Of a DNA stretch of 64,000 nucleotides, positions 10,328 through 21,618 are shown in pieces. The position numbers and the translations under genes are program-made. Within the stretch, counting starts at the first letter, position 1. Each line of letters opens with the position of its first letter. The stretch comes from Mycosphaerella arachidis (taxonomy: Eukaryota; Ascomycota; Dothideomycetes; Mycosphaerellales; Mycosphaerellaceae), in assembly GCA_001297265.1 (NCBI GenBank), contig LIHB01000125.1, positions 1-64,000 of the forward strand. Reading direction: 5' to 3'. Below the pieces are notes generated by a model, which was not told the DNA's origin, did not search any database, and was given only the letters and a program-made list of their open reading frames with translations.

Positions 10328-11277
10328 TCTGTTCATCAGCGCAGACTGTAGAGGTGATCATGACTTAAAAAGAAATGTAACGAAGCAGAGGCTCGCCGCA
10401 TTGCCGGCTTCCATGAAGGGCGTAATGTTTCCATGTGGCGATACTCTTCCATCATCTGCTTGCAGTCCATGCCAACCCGTGTCAAAGGATGTCGAGATTA
10501 AGCTTACATGCGCAAGCGATTGTATGAGCTCGAAAGAGCTACCAATGTCCATACAGCAGAAGACAACGCACCCTGGGCACATTGACGGTATCAAGCGGTT
10601 CGACTAAGACGCACCACTGTTGATATGGTGCGCTTCGTCGAACCCATCGACGACTAAGCGGTTTCCGAATGAAGTACGCCTTGGCTCACTTCACATAGAC
10701 CATTGTGCCGAGAACGCGTGCCGCGGACGAAAGCAGCGTATCTTAAGCTCATTTCGGCTGTGAGCAGTTCTGGTCTCGTCAACTTTCGTACCTGTGCTAG
10801 AGGAACAGTTGCAGAACATCATCGGGTTGATGAACCCCCTCAAAAGCGGTTCTTCAAAGTGGAAACTAACGCTAATTCTGCCGATCTGTCTGCCTAGCAC
10901 GCCTCGTACTGTCTGTGCGACACTTTTTAATATCGTTCTATGAACATGCATGTACTCGCTTTCCAGGTCCTCAACGCAGCGCTCGTAGCAGATCTCTTCC
11001 CCGGCATCACAGCCCTTTGCTACCTTGCCCTGGACAAGTTTCGCAAATGTTTCAGCTTTTGGGGTGGGTGACCGTTGTAGCAGAAGTCGACTATGCAGGT
11101 CAGTATGAGCTGTGGTCAGTTACGATGTGTTGGTGAGTGTTAAAGGGAGGAACTGAATTGAAGCGTGAACGATTGTTTGCCGCTATATATCAAACAGGGC
11201 TGTAATTATCAAATGCTCATATACGCAAGTTCGATGTATAATAAATTCCGCAGGGCGTCCTGGTGAAGAGTATGCCT
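10328..11277. other. Intergenic region, no gene seen
   Basis: This spacer between CCT6 and the F-box-like gene holds only short overlapping frames on both strands. No RNA gene or repeat was recognised. Confidence 0.5.
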
Positions 11278-12520
11278 CTACGCTCGACTTGCCTTCGACT
11301 TCCGTTCCTCACCTTCGACGTCTTCTTCGAGAGCCGTTTGTCCATCAGACTTCCGTTGGTCTGCGTCCTGATTGTCGGTCACCGCTGCTGATGGCTCATC
11401 CACATCACCGTAAGCCTCCTCCACCAGATCGCGCTCGAGTGGTTCTTCCTCCTCGCCGATACGCCACTGTTCGCTACGAAGTGTACGCTTCTCATCGGCT
11501 CTTTGCTCGAAACCACGTCTGTGGATCATTAGAGGATCGCTTTCTTTCAAAAGATAAGCGAGAGAGTACTGAATTTCCATAAAACGACGGCAATCGGCAT
11601 GCTGCTCTGCGAGTCTACGAGTCATGTCGACGAGGTCTCCAGCGGTGAAGCCGCCTGCTGTATCGGAAGATTGAAACGTGATGCTTTCATCATCATCCCC
11701 ATGCTCGTTGAAAGTCTGCAAACGGCAACCGTGGCAGGTTACAAAAGCCCTTATGATCTTTGGCAAAGGATTGATGATCAGCATTGCGCGAACGCGCGAT
11801 CCAAGTCTAGCACTGATCCAGCTACTATCGCAGGTGAATTTTATCTTCAATAAGGTTGGGTCTTCACATAGAGCCTTGTGGTTGATCGTCCAGAAGGAGA
11901 AGTGCGGGTCTTCGTCCCATCGAAACCATGGGCAGTCCTCGTCGTTGAAGGATCCTCCAGGAACACAGCCAATACCAAGACGCCAGCTATCAAGGGACTG
12001 GTTCGGGTCACTGTAGGTCCAACCGTAGAATCTGCTTGATAGTTGCGGAATAGTAGTGCCCCTTGTCATAGGCACTAAGTCCAAGAGCTCTTTCAAGTCG
12101 CACAGACCCAAGGACCGTCTCTCGCCAGACGCGTTGCACCAACATAGCATTTAGCTTGGAAGATGTGTTGAATTTTTTCAATATCTCCTCGAGCAATTCT
12201 GGTGCGTCGAAGACTTGTTGAGCTTTGATGACGGATGCCGCGGAGAAGTGCTTCGCAGGAGGTATGAGGTTCCACATTCGATAGGCATGCTCACGCATGG
12301 TCTTAGAGTCCGCTTCCGCTGCCTCAATCACTTCTAGGTGGGCCGTGGAGTCTCTGTAATTGCTGATGTCCTCTTTCAGACTTTGTAGCTTGGCCTCCAG
12401 CGCCCTTTGATTATCGACAGAGAGCTTTATCGCTTCATGATCGAGGGTCAAGCTGCGGTGCTCATCGGATCCCAAATGGTCGCCTTGGTATTCGATGTGA
12501 AGTTGTGCGTTCCTTATCAC
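11278..12520 (-). pseudogene. F-box-like protein gene with a frameshift
   Basis: The first frame (12520 down to about 12080) has a coiled-coil-like N-terminus and an F-box-like segment, VFDAPELLEEILKKF followed by AMLVQRVWRETVLGSVRLERAL. Such segments recruit Skp1 in SCF ubiquitin ligases. The downstream protein, starting about TIPQLSSRFYGW and ending in an acidic Lys/Glu-rich tail, lies in the next frame. The frames overlap with no room for a normal intron, so a single-base indel near 12080-12110 or a sequencing error is needed. Fungal genomes hold many such proteins of this layout, F-box plus a C-terminal region of unknown role. The target is unknown. Confidence 0.6.
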
Positions 12521-12770
12521 TGACTGGCTGCCTCAAAACGTGATACAATGACATGATAGGAAAAGTCTCTTGCAGTAAGGTGGGCTTTGATATATCATGA
12601 CCTTGTTTGCTGCCGCTGTTGACCACTATGCAAGCATGAATATTGTTGTAAGTTTTCTGTCTATAAGAGGACCAAGCATACCGGATCGTGTTTGATCTCG
12701 CGAGAGCCACTGCGCATCAGTTTCTGTCCCAAGGAGGAACCTTGTGGTAGTAGTTTGGCATACTATAAGT

Positions 12771-12842
12771 TCCTATAGGAGTAATTCATGAAAATGAGTC
12801 CCTATGGGAGTAATAAACGACATAATTGTCCCCACGGGAGTA
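12771..12842. repeat. Degenerate 28-29 bp tandem repeat, about 2.5 copies
   Basis: Three cores spaced 28-29 bp apart are visible: TCCTATAGGAGTAA at 12771, TCCCTATGGGAGTAA at 12799 and TCCCCACGGGAGTAG at 12828. Each core begins with a short palindrome. It sits at the 3' edge of a degenerate minus-strand gene. Confidence 0.6.
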
Positions 12843-14038
12843 GTCCGACGGCTTACAATCTGATGCGAAGCCAAGAACATGCATGTAGTGCTTGTAAGAG
12901 TCGGATGCTTTCGACATACCAATAGCTTTCATGAGGGCGAGAGCGGTCCACGATGGGTCAGACGAAGCTTGTATGTAGAGTTTGTCCACTTCGTATTGGG
13001 GAGTGTCGTTGCAATAGGTCATGAGACGCAACAAGAACTGTGTCCAGGCGAGGATCTTGGGGCCACGCAGAGGTCTAGCATGCTGGCGGAATTCAACCGT
13101 CATTTCGGACCAATTGGTGTAGTTGGGGCCATGCTCTTTGAGGTTGTTGAAGTTGACTGTTGCGTGTTTGCTTCGTACGTTCTCAGAGTCTCGTTGCTAG
13201 TCGCCCAGATCACGTAGGGTCTGCACGCATCGGATGATCTTCATCCAAGAAGGCATGTCGGTCCGTTCCGAGGCTCAGAGAACTCATGGAAGCGATTGCC
13301 AGGAAATTGAGCTGGATTGGTAGCTTTTCTCGCTGTCTCATGGCAAGCTGCAGGAAGATCGCAGACCATGGTGTGTTGTAGCCTTCTCCATCGAGTTTTT
13401 CGAGTCTGCAATTGGGGCCTTTCCGCATAGTGTTAATGGATGGCAACCAGTGATGCGTACAACGGCATGCAAAGTGTCGATGACGGGTTCGTTTGCCACA
13501 AAAAGACCGAGGAGGTTGCGAAGACATGGTATCGTGAAGCCACGAGGTCCATCTCCAGCATACACATATGCCCCGGCAGTCTCATTGACAAGAAGTCGCC
13601 ATTTCGGATCTGTATTGTCAGCATTGAATGCCTCAACAAGCCTAAGATAGACAGCGAGAAGCTCATCGAACGCCCTGACTTTATGCGTATGGCCCCGATC
13701 AGTTTTGCGAGGTCCGACTTCCAGATCTTTGGCAGTACTCAGGTCCCTTGATATGACTTCGATCTCGTATACAGCGACTTCTTCTTCTGGGTTAAAGCAT
13801 CGGTCTCCAATTTCATCAATTGAAGTGTGTCCTCACCTACCATCCACTTTTCGTAGCGGCGGGTCCCAAGAGCAACAGTGCAAGGGTAGACGAAGCCCAG
13901 GGCGGCGGACGCGCAATCATCGCTGTATCTCATCATCAATGACTTGCTGAGATACTGTGAATGAAGTCCCTGCCGATCATTAGATCTTCCAAATCGTCTG
14001 CAAAATTTGGTCGAGGAACTCTTACTAGAAGGCATCAC
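12786..14038 (-). pseudogene. Degenerate unrecognised gene, several frames
   Basis: Protein-like sequence runs down the minus strand but changes frame repeatedly. One frame covers about 13810-13338 without stops and reads EVAVYEIEVISRDLSTAKDL, then AFDELLAVYLRLVEAFNADN and VNETAGAYVYAGDGPRGFTI. It has no start codon until MYAGDG. Further pieces occur at 14038-13739 and 13103-12786 in other frames. Introns may explain some changes, but the number of breaks suggests decay. The family is not recognised. Confidence 0.5.
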
Positions 14039-14324
14039 TGCCGAATGTAAGTTTCATGGCAATGGTTGCTAGCCGGATGGTGCTCACGAGTTTGACGTGT
14101 GAAAAGAATGAGTTGAATCGGTCCTGCCGAGTCGGAGCACGAATTGATAAAGATGCCAAGAGTCACGCAGTTGCGCGAGATCGTCGCACTGGTCCACTGG
14201 CAGGTCATATATCGCTATATTGGAATAATGCCATCTCGTTGAGATTTTCAGAGCCTGCCGTGAACACAGCCGCTATGTGCGGCACAAAGACCCCAAACAA
14301 TGACTATCATGGCCTCTGTGACTG

Positions 14325-15057
14325 TCATGCTGGCGAGCGTGTCAGACAGCACTGTCGTAAACAGTCGAACCCGTTGACAATCTCCTGAACGACGTTCGAG
14401 TTGAGTTGCCGTCCGCCCGTTTCTTCCCTAAGTACTCTGACATTGAGAGACAACGACATGCATCTGACCCAGATGTCCCGGGCCCATTCTTGCTGTGCTT
14501 TAGTCCAAATTTTGTCGATGATAGTGTTACGATCGATATCGGGTGGTGGCGTCCAAGACAAAAGCTACCGCTCCCACTCATGGTCCATGGCTATGTGATC
14601 CAGTGTCCTGATTGTCATACCCAGTGTGCATCGCCGAGGGGAGTCCATAACCCCGCGCACGTCGAAGGAAAGCGGTCCGGTCTTGATCGTCAGACACCGC
14701 ACGAGGTCAAGACAGCTGTCCTCGACTTCCCGCCCCCGATCGAGGCTGAGTTTGTTGTGATACACTGCGAAATCATTCTTGGACCAGAAATGGCGCGTGG
14801 TGTCGTCGTATAACGCACGACAGCCTTTCGAAACACCAAGATAGTGCCATACTGCTTCGAAGCCATCTACATTTTGCCGAGAGAACAAGGATTCGGGATG
14901 TTTCTCATCCTCGACGCCTGACAGGCAGTCCAGCCCGCTGTACGAGACCAACGGCAGGTATTTCAGAAGGCGGTCACGTAGTTCCTATAATAGCGCAAGA
15001 AGACCTGCTGGTGGATCTCGCGACACACATCCGTTTCAAAATCGAGACCATCTGCCA
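14325..15057 (-). pseudogene. 2EXR/F-box-like gene remnant
   Basis: A minus-strand frame reads LLALL, a TAG codon, then ELRDRLLKYLPLVSYSGLD, a leucine-rich start like that of 2EXR and F-box-like fungal proteins. It continues through GCRALYDDTTRHFWSKNDF to a stop at 14565. The C-terminal part (WTPPPDIDRNTIIDKIW onward) continues in another frame to 14325. At least one stop and one frameshift are present, so the gene is probably dead. Confidence 0.5.
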
Positions 15058-16075
15058 GGATGTTTTGTCGTCCACATAGACTTCGAAACGTCAAAGATAG
15101 GGTCGAACGTTGCGAGTACTGTATCGCGATTACGCGCCATGTCGTTCAGGCGTCCTCAGTGGCGGCTTGGAGGCGGACCAGAGCGTGGAACGTAGCGGTC
15201 GCGCTCGCAGGATCTGACAGACCATTGTTCATCGTGCAATCCCCTGGTAGAAACGGATCAGCACACGTGGCGGCGGCAGCACCGATTCAATGTTAAGCTT
15301 CGTGTTGCAATAATTGGAAGTCTTTCTACTTGTCGCTGCGCTTGTTCTTGCCCAAGGGCGTAGAATATCAACTTGTCATTAGCAACATGCTGTGATCTAC
15401 CTGCTCCATCCTACGGGAGTCCACTCGCGTTGACGCCGCGGCCTATCTGTAATGTGAATAGGTCTCCTATGAACTTATGCCGTTCCCATATACGCCTTAG
15501 TTGAGACACGGCCAGGCTGGCGGCTAAGAAGTCTCCCATGCTCGTGTTTGCAAAAACCATCTTTCAGACTGTGTGGGGCGGTATTGCTTCTTGATAACGT
15601 ACTGGCTTGCTAATGTTCCGTTCCGCGCAACGCCACGGGCGCTCTTTCGCCTTCGCAGGAGGATGCTGCGAACACTCTTGTTGCCCTGCTGTTGTTGTTA
15701 TATCAAACGAAACGGAGTCGCGTGTGGGGGAGGATGTTTTGAGATAGAGCACTTACCGTCATCCATGCAGGTACGAGATTAAGCGCCGCCAACGGAAAGC
15801 CAATCGTTGGACCTTAATCGCGTCCGCACAAGTCCACCCAGGGGTCACCATCTTCGCGCCACAGTGTTTGTGCAACATCTTCACCTCATTGCGACCTTCA
15901 CACTCTCTTTTGCAGCCTTTCGTCCCTTCAGTCACTCCTTACGAACAGTCACTCATTCCAGCACAGATATCGCAGTGGCCGCAGGCCGGCATTGCAACCA
16001 TTCGAAGATCGAGATTCAGGTAAGCACTTGTGTCATACCAGCTGGTATACGCCACTAAGACTGCAAGGAACAGCC
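15058..16075. other. Intergenic region with CRH promoter and leader
   Basis: No convincing gene is seen. Just upstream of the Crh start, a GTAAGCA donor near 16020 and an AG near 16058 could bound a 5' leader intron of about 40 nt, followed by the ATG at 16076. Confidence 0.4.
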
Positions 16076-17221
16076 ATGTCTCGTTTCTTAATCCTTCCAC
16101 TCGCGCTTCTGGCCCTCAATGTCGCCGCGCAGACATCAACAGACTGCAATCCCTTGAACCAAACTTGTCCAGATGATCCAGCACTCGGCACGACGTTCAG
16201 CGATGCATATAACAAGTCTGTTAGCGAGTTCGACATCAACTTCTGGAACGTGACTGCAGGCGCACAGATGATCAGCTTCGATGACCAGGATGGCGCAGCT
16301 ATGGCGATTCAGAAGGAAGGCGACTCGGTCACTGTCAAGTCGAACTTCTACATCTTCTGGGGAACTGTTGAAATCCTGATGAAAGCCGCGCCTGGTACCG
16401 GAATCATCTCGACAGTCATCCTGCTCTCCGACGATCTGGACGAAATCGATTGGGAAGTAATGGGCGGCAACTCTTCCACGGTGGAGAACAATTATTACGG
16501 CTGGGGTAACGCAACCCAGATCAACTCCCAATACCCTGCTCTGGAAGGCGCACAAGACGACTTCCACAACTATACCATTGTATGGTCGCAAGAGAAGATA
16601 CAGTGGCTGCTCAATGGCAACGTCGTGAGAGAGCAAGGATACCTCGACCCCGGTCTCTACCCGCAGACACCTTGTCGCATCCAGTTTGGCCTGTGGTGTG
16701 GTGGCTGCTCCGAGAACGAGGGTACACGCCAGTGGGCTGGTGGCAAGGCCGATTTCAAGGGTGCTCCGTATGTCATGAATGTCAAGAGCATCAAGATTAC
16801 CGATGGCACAACCAATTCCAGCTCGTACAGCTACGGCGACCACAGTGGTCACTACAGCAGCATCAAGGTGAAGGAGGGGCAGTCGGAAGCCTACAAGCGC
16901 ATCAATAAGCTGTCAACTGTGCAGCAGGCCGAGAAGCACTGGCAAGGTCTCTCCACTGGCGCCAAGATCGGCATCGCAGTCGGTGTTCTTGGTGGGGTCC
17001 TGATCGCTGTGATTGCATGGCTTTTCTTCTGCATTTCTCAGCGGAAGAAGGGCAGAGCCGAGGCTGCTGCGCATGAACAGGCTTGGGACACGCAGAACGC
17101 TGAGCTGATGGAATACAAGTCAATGATGGCGCAGGGCAACTTTGCAGTGTCGCGGGAATCGATTCTGATGGAGGCGAAGCAGGATAGGCCGAGGTCGTTC
17201 TTGCGCGGTGGCAAGTTTTGA
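16076..17221 (+). CDS. GH16 Crh-type chitin-glucan transglycosylase
   Basis: The product is a cell-wall crosslinking enzyme that transfers chitin chains onto beta-1,6- or beta-1,3-glucan. The single-exon frame encodes 381 residues. A signal peptide (MSRFLILPLALLALNVAAQ) is followed by the Crh cysteine motif TDCNPLNQTCPDDPALG. The catalytic DEIDWEVMG motif at about residue 122 has both glutamates. IQFGLWCGGCSENEGTRQWAGG is partly conserved further on. A Ser-rich spacer leads to a hydrophobic segment near residue 300 (IGIAVGVLGGVLIAVIAWLF) with about 60 residues after it, including an RKKGR stop-transfer cluster. This looks like a type I membrane protein rather than a GPI-anchored one, in contrast to many Crh proteins. 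The ATG at 16076 was chosen because it starts the signal peptide. Confidence 0.9.
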   Translation: MSRFLILPLALLALNVAAQTSTDCNPLNQTCPDDPALGTTFSDAYNKSVSEFDINFWNVTAGAQMISFDDQDGAAMAIQKEGDSVTVKSNFYIFWGTVEILMKAAPGTGIISTVILLSDDLDEIDWEVMGGNSSTVENNYYGWGNATQINSQYPALEGAQDDFHNYTIVWSQEKIQWLLNGNVVREQGYLDPGLYPQTPCRIQFGLWCGGCSENEGTRQWAGGKADFKGAPYVMNVKSIKITDGTTNSSSYSYGDHSGHYSSIKVKEGQSEAYKRINKLSTVQQAEKHWQGLSTGAKIGIAVGVLGGVLIAVIAWLFFCISQRKKGRAEAAAHEQAWDTQNAELMEYKSMMAQGNFAVSRESILMEAKQDRPRSFLRGGKF

Positions 17222-18397
17222 TCGTCAAAATAGGTGCAAGACGACAGTGTGTGTTCCAGAGTTGTGCAATTTAGCTGAAGGTGTTTGGCAAGGCGGGCGT
17301 GCTTTTTCGTAACGTTTCACGATAAAGTCCTCAACCAGCGTCCGACTACTCTTCGATGAATGCCTCGTAAACACGCCTCCAAGACCAGAGTATTTCCCGT
17401 CTTCTGTTGCTACGAAGTAGACGTGAAGTCATGATAAGGTGCCCTGCGCATTCTGTTTCGTGTCTCTGCTTCTTCCTGCTGTGACTTAGCCGAGGTGATC
17501 CGGGCGCAGACCCCTTCCTGCGTCTAGACATGGCACTGCATATATATCCTTCGCGGTATTGCCACCACGAGACAGTCCTATCAATGTGGGAAGGACATGG
17601 GCAATCTACTTCACTTTCTCAACCCGTCCCCAAATACCGTAATCCCGCGAGACCAGGTGCACCAAAGACAGGCAAGGGCTCGAAAACGCAACATTGTAGC
17701 GGCCTCGCCCAGAATGCAATGATATTGCTACACTCAGAGTCCACTGAACCGAAGCACTCACTTACAGTCAGCTATTGCCTTCCCTACGACTGGTGTGCCA
17801 ATTGACCATTATCATCAGCTGACTCAGCCGCCATACCCCCATACCCAAGCTCGGTAGGACTGCCACCAGACCACGCTTTGCAGTAAAGCTTGTGCTGACG
17901 TCTGATGATGCCCGTCACCTCACTCGCTGTGACTCCGTCTTCAGCTGAAGCCAATCCTGGTACTCGGATCCCACTCTACAGCAACATTACAGCAGTCGCC
18001 GGCATGCTGGGTTGCGATGGCAAGCAGGAACTTCCGTGAGAATTCCGAAGAATGCCATGCTGCGAGCTCGGCTTCTGCGCATGGGAAGACCTGCCTTTCA
18101 ATCATGCCTTGTGCGAGCCCGCGCTGTCTTTATGCTTGCACAGCGTCTGCAAAGAGACTTTGTGCTGAAGCTTCGGCCATCCAGATCACAGTGCTCGCCA
18201 AGCCCAGGTGGATCTGGTCTTGAACTTCGGTACAGACACACTCACACAGAAAACGTTGACCAATAGGTGACGTAATAACTAAATGCTGACCATAGACGAT
18301 GAGCGACGTCGGCACGGTGGCAGTCGCCCTAGCGAATAAATGTCATTATTGACTATGAGTCTCGTGGAATGATCATCCACCCTCACTCCATCACAGC
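17222..18397. other. Intergenic region, no gene seen
   Basis: Short frames only. It should contain the 3' end of the CRH transcript and the promoter of the transporter. Confidence 0.5.
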
Positions 18398-19930
18398 ATG
18401 TTCGACGTTAGCCATAGTCCTTCAAGGGACGCAGCAGACAAGATGCACGATCAAGAAGGAGATTCGCCAGAACGGAGTGTAAGCAAATATGGGCCGCTCG
18501 GTGACCCTTTTGGCGACGAAACGAACGCTGAAGTCAAGTACCGCACTTTGGCCTGGTGGCAATGCTCCCTCTTGATGATTGCGGAAACGATCTCACTGGG
18601 AATACTGTCTTTGCCATCCGTGATGGCCACAATCGGTCTTGTTCCGGGGATGATCATGCTGGTCGTACTGGGCATGATCGCAAGCTATACAGGCTTTGTG
18701 TTTGGACAATTCAAGCAGGCGTTTCCGCATGTGGCAAACATGGCAGATGCTGGAGAAGTGTTGATGGGAGCATTCGGAAGGGAGCTCATCGGAACCGCAC
18801 AGGTACTTGTGATCGTCTTCGGGATGGGAAGGTACGGACTAATCATGACCTTTGGCGTAGATTATTCTCCTGATCTTCATTCTCGGCAGCCATCTTTTGA
18901 CCTTTACCATTGCTTGGCACGCGATCACCGGACACGCCACTTGCACGATTGTCTGGGGAGCCATTGGACTGGTGGTCTTCTTCCTTCTGTCGTTGCCACG
19001 TACGCTGAAGAATGTTTCCTACTTGTCCATTGCTTCGTTCATCTCGATCGTTGGCGCAGTATTCATCACTGTGATTGCGGTCAGCATTGAGAAGCCAGCT
19101 GGGGCTGTTGTGGAGGCAACGACGTCGCCTAGCTTTCCGACTGGGTTCAACTCGGCGATGAACATCTGCTTCGCCTACGCTGGGCACATGGCATTCTTCA
19201 GCTTCATCGCGGAAATGCAGAAGCCGGAGGAGTTCCCGAAAGCTCTGGCAGGACTGCAGTCTGCAGCGATCAGTCTCTACATGATTGCAGCGGTTGTCAT
19301 CTACGTCTACGTCGGCACAGATGTAGCTTCGCCCGCTTTGGGATCCGCAGGCGCCGTCGTCAAGAAGGTCGCATATGGCATTGCGCTCCCGACTGTGAGC
19401 ATCGCGTTATCTTAATGGTAGACATCATCGTGCTGACTCTGTGAAGATCATCATTGCTGGAGTCATCTACGCAAACGTGGCTGCGAAGCAGATCTACCTT
19501 CGGATCTTCAGAGGCTCAAGGCATATCCACGAGAAGACCTGGACGGGACTAGGCTCCTGGATCGGCATCATCGCTATACTCTGGATCATCGCTTGGGTCA
19601 TTGCCGAGAGCATTCCTGTGTTCAACAACTTGAACTCGTTGATCGTGGCGCTTTTCGTGTCTTGGTTCACGTATGGTATCGCAGGTAAGTCAAAATCGAG
19701 CCGAGCAGCAGAGTGAGCTGGAGACTGATTTCGCAGGTGTGTTTTGGTTGTTCATGAACTACGGCAAATGGTTCTCAAATTCGAAACAGACGTGCTTGTT
19801 CATCCTGAACAGCTGCATCTTCCTGCTCGGCGCTTTCATCTGTGGTGTTGGTCTGTACGCCACCGGCAAGGCGATACATGATGATACAGATAAAGGAGCC
19901 AGCTGGAGTTGCGCTGACAACTCAACATAA
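18398..19930 (+). CDS. Amino-acid transporter, Aa_trans (AAAP) family
   Basis: The product is a multi-pass membrane permease, probably for neutral amino acids. The model is exons 18398-18831, 18890-19394, 19447-19684 and 19737-19930, giving 456 residues, typical of the family. Introns are 58, 52 and 52 nt. Exon 1 carries a hydrophilic N-terminus, then LAWWQCSLLMIAETISLGIL and LPSVMATIGLVPGM, the first transmembrane segments of the family. Joining exons 1 and 2 gives VFGMGSHLLTFTIAW, a block typical of fungal members. About ten hydrophobic helices follow, with YAGHMAFFSFIAEMQKPEEF in the middle. The exact substrate cannot be read from sequence. Confidence 0.87.
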
Positions 19931-21618
19931 TGCAGCACTATCGTGCCGTCGTTGTAGATACATTGACGTGAACAGCATTGCAATACCAGTCACTAATGTG
20001 CACCTCCATATCCAGACTCAACTTCTGGTAGGACCATATTCCAGCTTCATATCATGCTTTTCATTCACTTCGGCCCGTGGGCCGTCACGAGACAGCGCTC
20101 GTCGGATTCGCATCTCACGTGCGCTTCGGCCGTCGCCGCGATGAACCCGGACGGGACTCGTTCAGATCTTCTGTAGAAGAATTCCAGTCTCCAGCCCTAG
20201 CCTCGAGAACTCACCACCGAACAACATGTGCTCGAGGCCTCCGTGCACGAACTTTCAACCCTTCTAATAATATTCCGCCGGAAGCTTCCACAGCACACAC
20301 TCGAATTCTGAACAGCTCCCTCACAGACCAGAACACAATGTCGCAAACCACCAACACAGACCTAGGGAAAGCCTCCAGGCGGGATGCGGAACATAGTCTA
20401 CTGCCAGGCACTTGCTTCCGACGATAATATCAAGTTCGATTGCCACCAAGCCAAAGATACGACCCTTCGCCTCTGGCACGCTCAGCCTCGCCATGACTCG
20501 AGCAAGCATGCCCTCACTACATTCACAAGCCTCTGCCTCGCCAGTCAAGCTATCGCGACAGAAGCGCTCCCTTTCTTCTTCGATGCTAACGCCTTCGAGG
20601 TCACCTTTGTCAAGCGTGATGACTGAAGGGGGGATTCTGGCAGGGGTGGGTCGTGAAATACGGTGCAGAAAGAGAGCGAGTGCAGGTTGATCCAACGACG
20701 GCCTGGATGGGGGAGACACCGCCCTGTGCGCCAAGATTCGCCATCGACCGTCTCGTAGATGTTTGGAGCTTGGTAGTGAAGGACTCGTGGGAATGGGGAC
20801 GGCAGATCAGGGTGGAAGCTGAGCGCCTGAGAGGATGGGCCGCGGAATTAAGTGGATTTGAGGATGAAGAGGACGACGTGGGGAAGAAGGACTTCCTTCG
20901 GGCTGGGTGCAGGTGCGAAGCGGGATGAGAGGATCTTGCTGTGATTTGAGGAGGCGATTGATGTTGATCCCGTGTGTTGCCACGATGGATATGGTCACGG
21001 GACCGTGGTGGCAGAGCTGCAGGTCGAAATGAGGCCGGCATCATCACGCACTGCGATTAAGGCTATATCTGATCGTCTGGTTGACAACATATCCCGAGAT
21101 TGATGTCGTCGGTCACTATGTAGGTTACTGTGGTGAACGTTCATGATGATGGCTCCTTCAGCACGTGCCTGGAAGCGCGTCAAAAGTAAAAGCCATGTTG
21201 GCGGCGATGTCAAGCCTTCGTGCTCAAGTCTTAATGATCCTGTCCGATTATCCTCGTGCCGTCCTACTGTCATCGGATTCGTCTCCTGCTGCATAATCAG
21301 ATCCAAGTCTTATCAGATGTCGATGTGTCCCATAACATCTCGCGATGACGCCCACCGCAGCTCTCATTCGCCACCCACGCGATCGATCGAAACATGGACA
21401 GGAGGGATTCATCCGATCTCGTCCACGCCACGCCGCGTCGTACGACGTCGACCCGAAGTGACAACGCTGCCAACATGAAAACAGTGTCGTCCCCACTTGA
21501 CCACGATGTTGATCGCATCGACACCGCAACATACACATCGTCGGAATCTGCCAGTAAGATGGCGACGAGATCCGAGCGTAAGCACGAAACGGAGTGACGG
21601 TACTGGCGTGATATTCAT
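19931..21618. other. Spacer with a possible 2EXR-like fragment
   Basis: The only protein-like stretch, near 20384-20626 on +, reads TSLCLASQAIATEALPFFF and resembles the ASRQLYxEALPLFF motif of 2EXR proteins. It lacks the N-terminal domain and ends at a stop. Other frames look like chance. Confidence 0.3.

Noticed and set aside
16136..16852. 238-residue open frame on the minus strand inside the Crh gene
   Set aside because: It is an antisense shadow of a clear GH16 coding region.
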